Shown piece after piece: positions 6,798 to 8,197 of a stretch of DNA of 8,197 bases. Source of the DNA: Acidobacteriota bacterium (GTDB lineage: Bacteria > Acidobacteriota > Terriglobia > Terriglobales > Acidobacteriaceae); NCBI GenBank assembly GCA_021819255.1, contig JAKART010000086.1, positions 1 to 8,197 of the forward strand. Reading direction: 5' to 3'. Each line of letters begins with the position of its first letter. Within the stretch, counting starts at the first letter, position 1. The notes below the pieces were generated by a model, which did not search any database, was not told where the DNA came from, and was given only the letters and a program-made list of their open reading frames with translations. The position numbers and the translations under genes were made by a program.

Positions 6798-8197
6798 GTG
6801 AACGCTCAACGTCTGGTGGAAGTCTTCCGGTGGTCGGCCGCAGCAGCCATGCTGACGGGAATTGTAGCTGTATTTCATCTCTGGGTACACCTCAACTCCA
6901 CTACGGTAGCGTTGACGTTGCTGTTGCTGGTCTTATTTTTGGCCGCGAGATGGGGCTTGCGCTATGCCCTGGCCACGTCCATTGCAGCTACCGCAGCGTA
7001 TAACTTCTATTTTCTGCGAAAACTTGAGCATTTTACCATCAATGATCCTCAGGTTTGGTTAAACATCTTCGCCTTTTTGACGGTCGCCGTGGTGGGCAGC
7101 CGCCTATCAGAGCGGGTTCGGAAGGAAGGCTCCGACGCGCGGCGCAGGCAGGCAGAGTTGGAGGTGCTGTACGGCTTGAGCCGGCAGCTTTTGCAGACGG
7201 AGAACCTGCCCAGCCTGCTCAACGCCATCAGTCCGGCAATCATGCTGGTGACGCGGGCCGACGCCGTCATGTTGTATCTGCTGGAAGGAGATAGGCGGTA
7301 TCTGGCCGGAGACGGATCCGGGATTTCGCTGGACGATATTGCTTTGCGCCAACTGGCGGAGACGCTGCCTGCTCCCGAGACCACGGTTTCCAAGCAGGCG
7401 CGGATTCCGCTGCGCGTGGGTGTCAGGCCGCGCGGACTTCTTCTGATCAATGGGGTGAGCCTGTCCGTGGAGACGCTGGAGGCGATTGCGGGATTGATCT
7501 CAGCATCGATTGACCGGGCGCAGGCGCTGGAGGATCTGACACGTGGGGAGGCTTCCAAAGAGAGCGAACGGCTTCGGGCGCTGATGATCGACTCGATCAC
7601 CCACGAACTGCGCACGCCGCTAACGGCGATCAAGGCGGCCGCCTCGACCTTGCTGCTGCCCAAGGAGTTGGATGAAGCCGAACGCCGGGATCTGCTGACG
7701 GTGATCAACGAGGAGAGCGACCGTCTGAACCAACTCGTCTCTGAGGCCGTGGAGATGGCGCAACTGGACACCCAGGAGGTCCACATGACCTTCGCTGGGG
7801 CTTCCATAGCAGCTCTGGTGGAGAAGGCGCTCAGCTACTGCTCCAGTCTTCTGGACGTTCATGAGGTGAAGCTGGACCTGCCCGATCTGCCGCCGGTGAA
7901 GGCGGATGCCGATTACATCACCAAGGTGCTGACGAACCTGATTGAGAACGCCGCGAAGTACTCGCCGGCAGGGACGCCGATCTGCATCTCGGCGGAGCGC
8001 AGGGACGGCATGGTGAGTGTGAGCGTGGCTGATCGTGGCATGGGAATCGATCTCTCCGAACAGAGCCTGATCTTCGAACGGTTCTACCGGGCCAACGTCC
8101 CCAGCCAGCAAAGCTGGGGGACTGGGATGGGGTTGGCCATCAGCAGGGCCATTATTGAGGCGCACCGTGGGGTTCTGTCCGTGACCAGCCAACTTGG
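6798..8197 (+). CDS. KdpD C-terminal-like sensor histidine kinase (DUF4118-GAF-HisKA-HATPase), 3' end cut by window edge
   Basis: This frame runs open from GTG 6798 to the right edge (466 codons) and supplies the half of KdpD missing from the divergent short kdpD. Four membrane helices form a DUF4118 domain (about 13-30, 37-53, 55-73, 86-103), including YNFYFLRKLEHFTI (68-81). A GAF-like segment follows (about 118-245). The DHp helix carries the phospho-acceptor His269 in SITHELRTPLTAIK (266-279). The ATPase domain shows the N box NLIENAAKYSP with Asn384, the G1 box DRGMGI (412-417), the F box FERFYR (426-431) and the G2 box GTGMGLAI (441-448). Only a short C-terminus should be missing. The start is uncertain: GTG 6798 keeps helix 1 whole but has no upstream ribosome site, while ATG 6849 would cut into helix 1. 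Its likely partner is KdpE, though a regulator just beyond the window cannot be excluded. Confidence 0.9.
   Translation, partial: MNAQRLVEVFRWSAAAAMLTGIVAVFHLWVHLNSTTVALTLLLLVLFLAARWGLRYALATSIAATAAYNFYFLRKLEHFTINDPQVWLNIFAFLTVAVVGSRLSERVRKEGSDARRRQAELEVLYGLSRQLLQTENLPSLLNAISPAIMLVTRADAVMLYLLEGDRRYLAGDGSGISLDDIALRQLAETLPAPETTVSKQARIPLRVGVRPRGLLLINGVSLSVETLEAIAGLISASIDRAQALEDLTRGEASKESERLRALMIDSITHELRTPLTAIKAAASTLLLPKELDEAERRDLLTVINEESDRLNQLVSEAVEMAQLDTQEVHMTFAGASIAALVEKALSYCSSLLDVHEVKLDLPDLPPVKADADYITKVLTNLIENAAKYSPAGTPICISAERRDGMVSVSVADRGMGIDLSEQSLIFERFYRANVPSQQSWGTGMGLAISRAIIEAHRGVLSVTSQL

Noticed and set aside
6775..6809. TTGAGC-16-TATAAT on the minus strand as the main kdpD promoter
   Set aside because: Transcription would begin past both TTG start codons that the ribosome site and the conserved N-terminus support. 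It is listed only as a low-confidence element.
5570..7003. 477-codon plus-strand open frame opposite kdpD, running into the kinase region
   Set aside because: It is antisense to the well-supported kdpD and out of frame with the kinase (DUF4118 reads in another frame). It has no recognisable motif.
7049..7807. 252-codon minus-strand frame opposite the kinase
   Set aside because: It is the Ser/Arg-rich complement of the GAF-HisKA coding sequence; the plus-strand frame carries all kinase motifs.

Overview
The window is one potassium-scavenging locus: a complete or near-complete kdp system on the minus strand plus a divergent sensor histidine kinase gene on the plus strand. Base composition is GC-rich throughout (roughly 60% by eye). 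Together with split KdpD, kdpDE placed upstream of the structural genes, and a Thr-rich insertion in KdpA, this suggests a Gram-negative soil-type bacterium. My best guess is Acidobacteriota (Terriglobia, e.g. Granulicella/Edaphobacter-like). That assignment is recollection-based inference and no taxonomic marker gene is present.

Layout, read in the minus-strand direction of transcription from right to left: a short KdpD holding only the cytoplasmic N-terminal half (KdpD sensor domain plus Usp domain, TTG start near 6781, stop at 5639); kdpE (5546 to 4860); a 278-bp gene-free region that should hold the promoter and operator of the structural genes; a 32-residue single-span membrane ORF (4581 to 4483); kdpF (4486 to 4400); kdpA (4400 to 2622); kdpB (2598 to 544); and kdpC (532 to beyond base 1, lacking only its last residues). 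The small ORF, kdpF and kdpA overlap in ATGATG and TAATG junctions, so they form a translationally coupled string.

On the plus strand, from a GTG at 6798 to the right edge, lies a DUF4118 four-helix membrane domain followed by GAF, HisKA and HATPase domains. This is exactly the half that the short KdpD lacks. The two halves of a classical KdpD (about 890 residues in E. coli) are thus encoded head to head on opposite strands, with 16 bp or less between their start codons. The likely working model is that the KdpD-N/Usp protein senses, the membrane kinase phosphorylates KdpE on Asp51, and KdpE activates the KdpFABC pump genes. The pairing of the two halves is inference.

The points most worth a second look are: the split and divergent KdpD; an 18-bp tandem repeat at the end of the short kdpD in which one repeat copy carries the amber stop, with an open in-frame tail running on into kdpE; the conserved-looking microprotein ahead of kdpF; and an 11-bp direct repeat upstream of it that could be a KdpE operator. 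Everything else is ordinary kdp coding sequence. The long open frames opposite kdpB, kdpD and the kinase are GC-rich antisense shadows.
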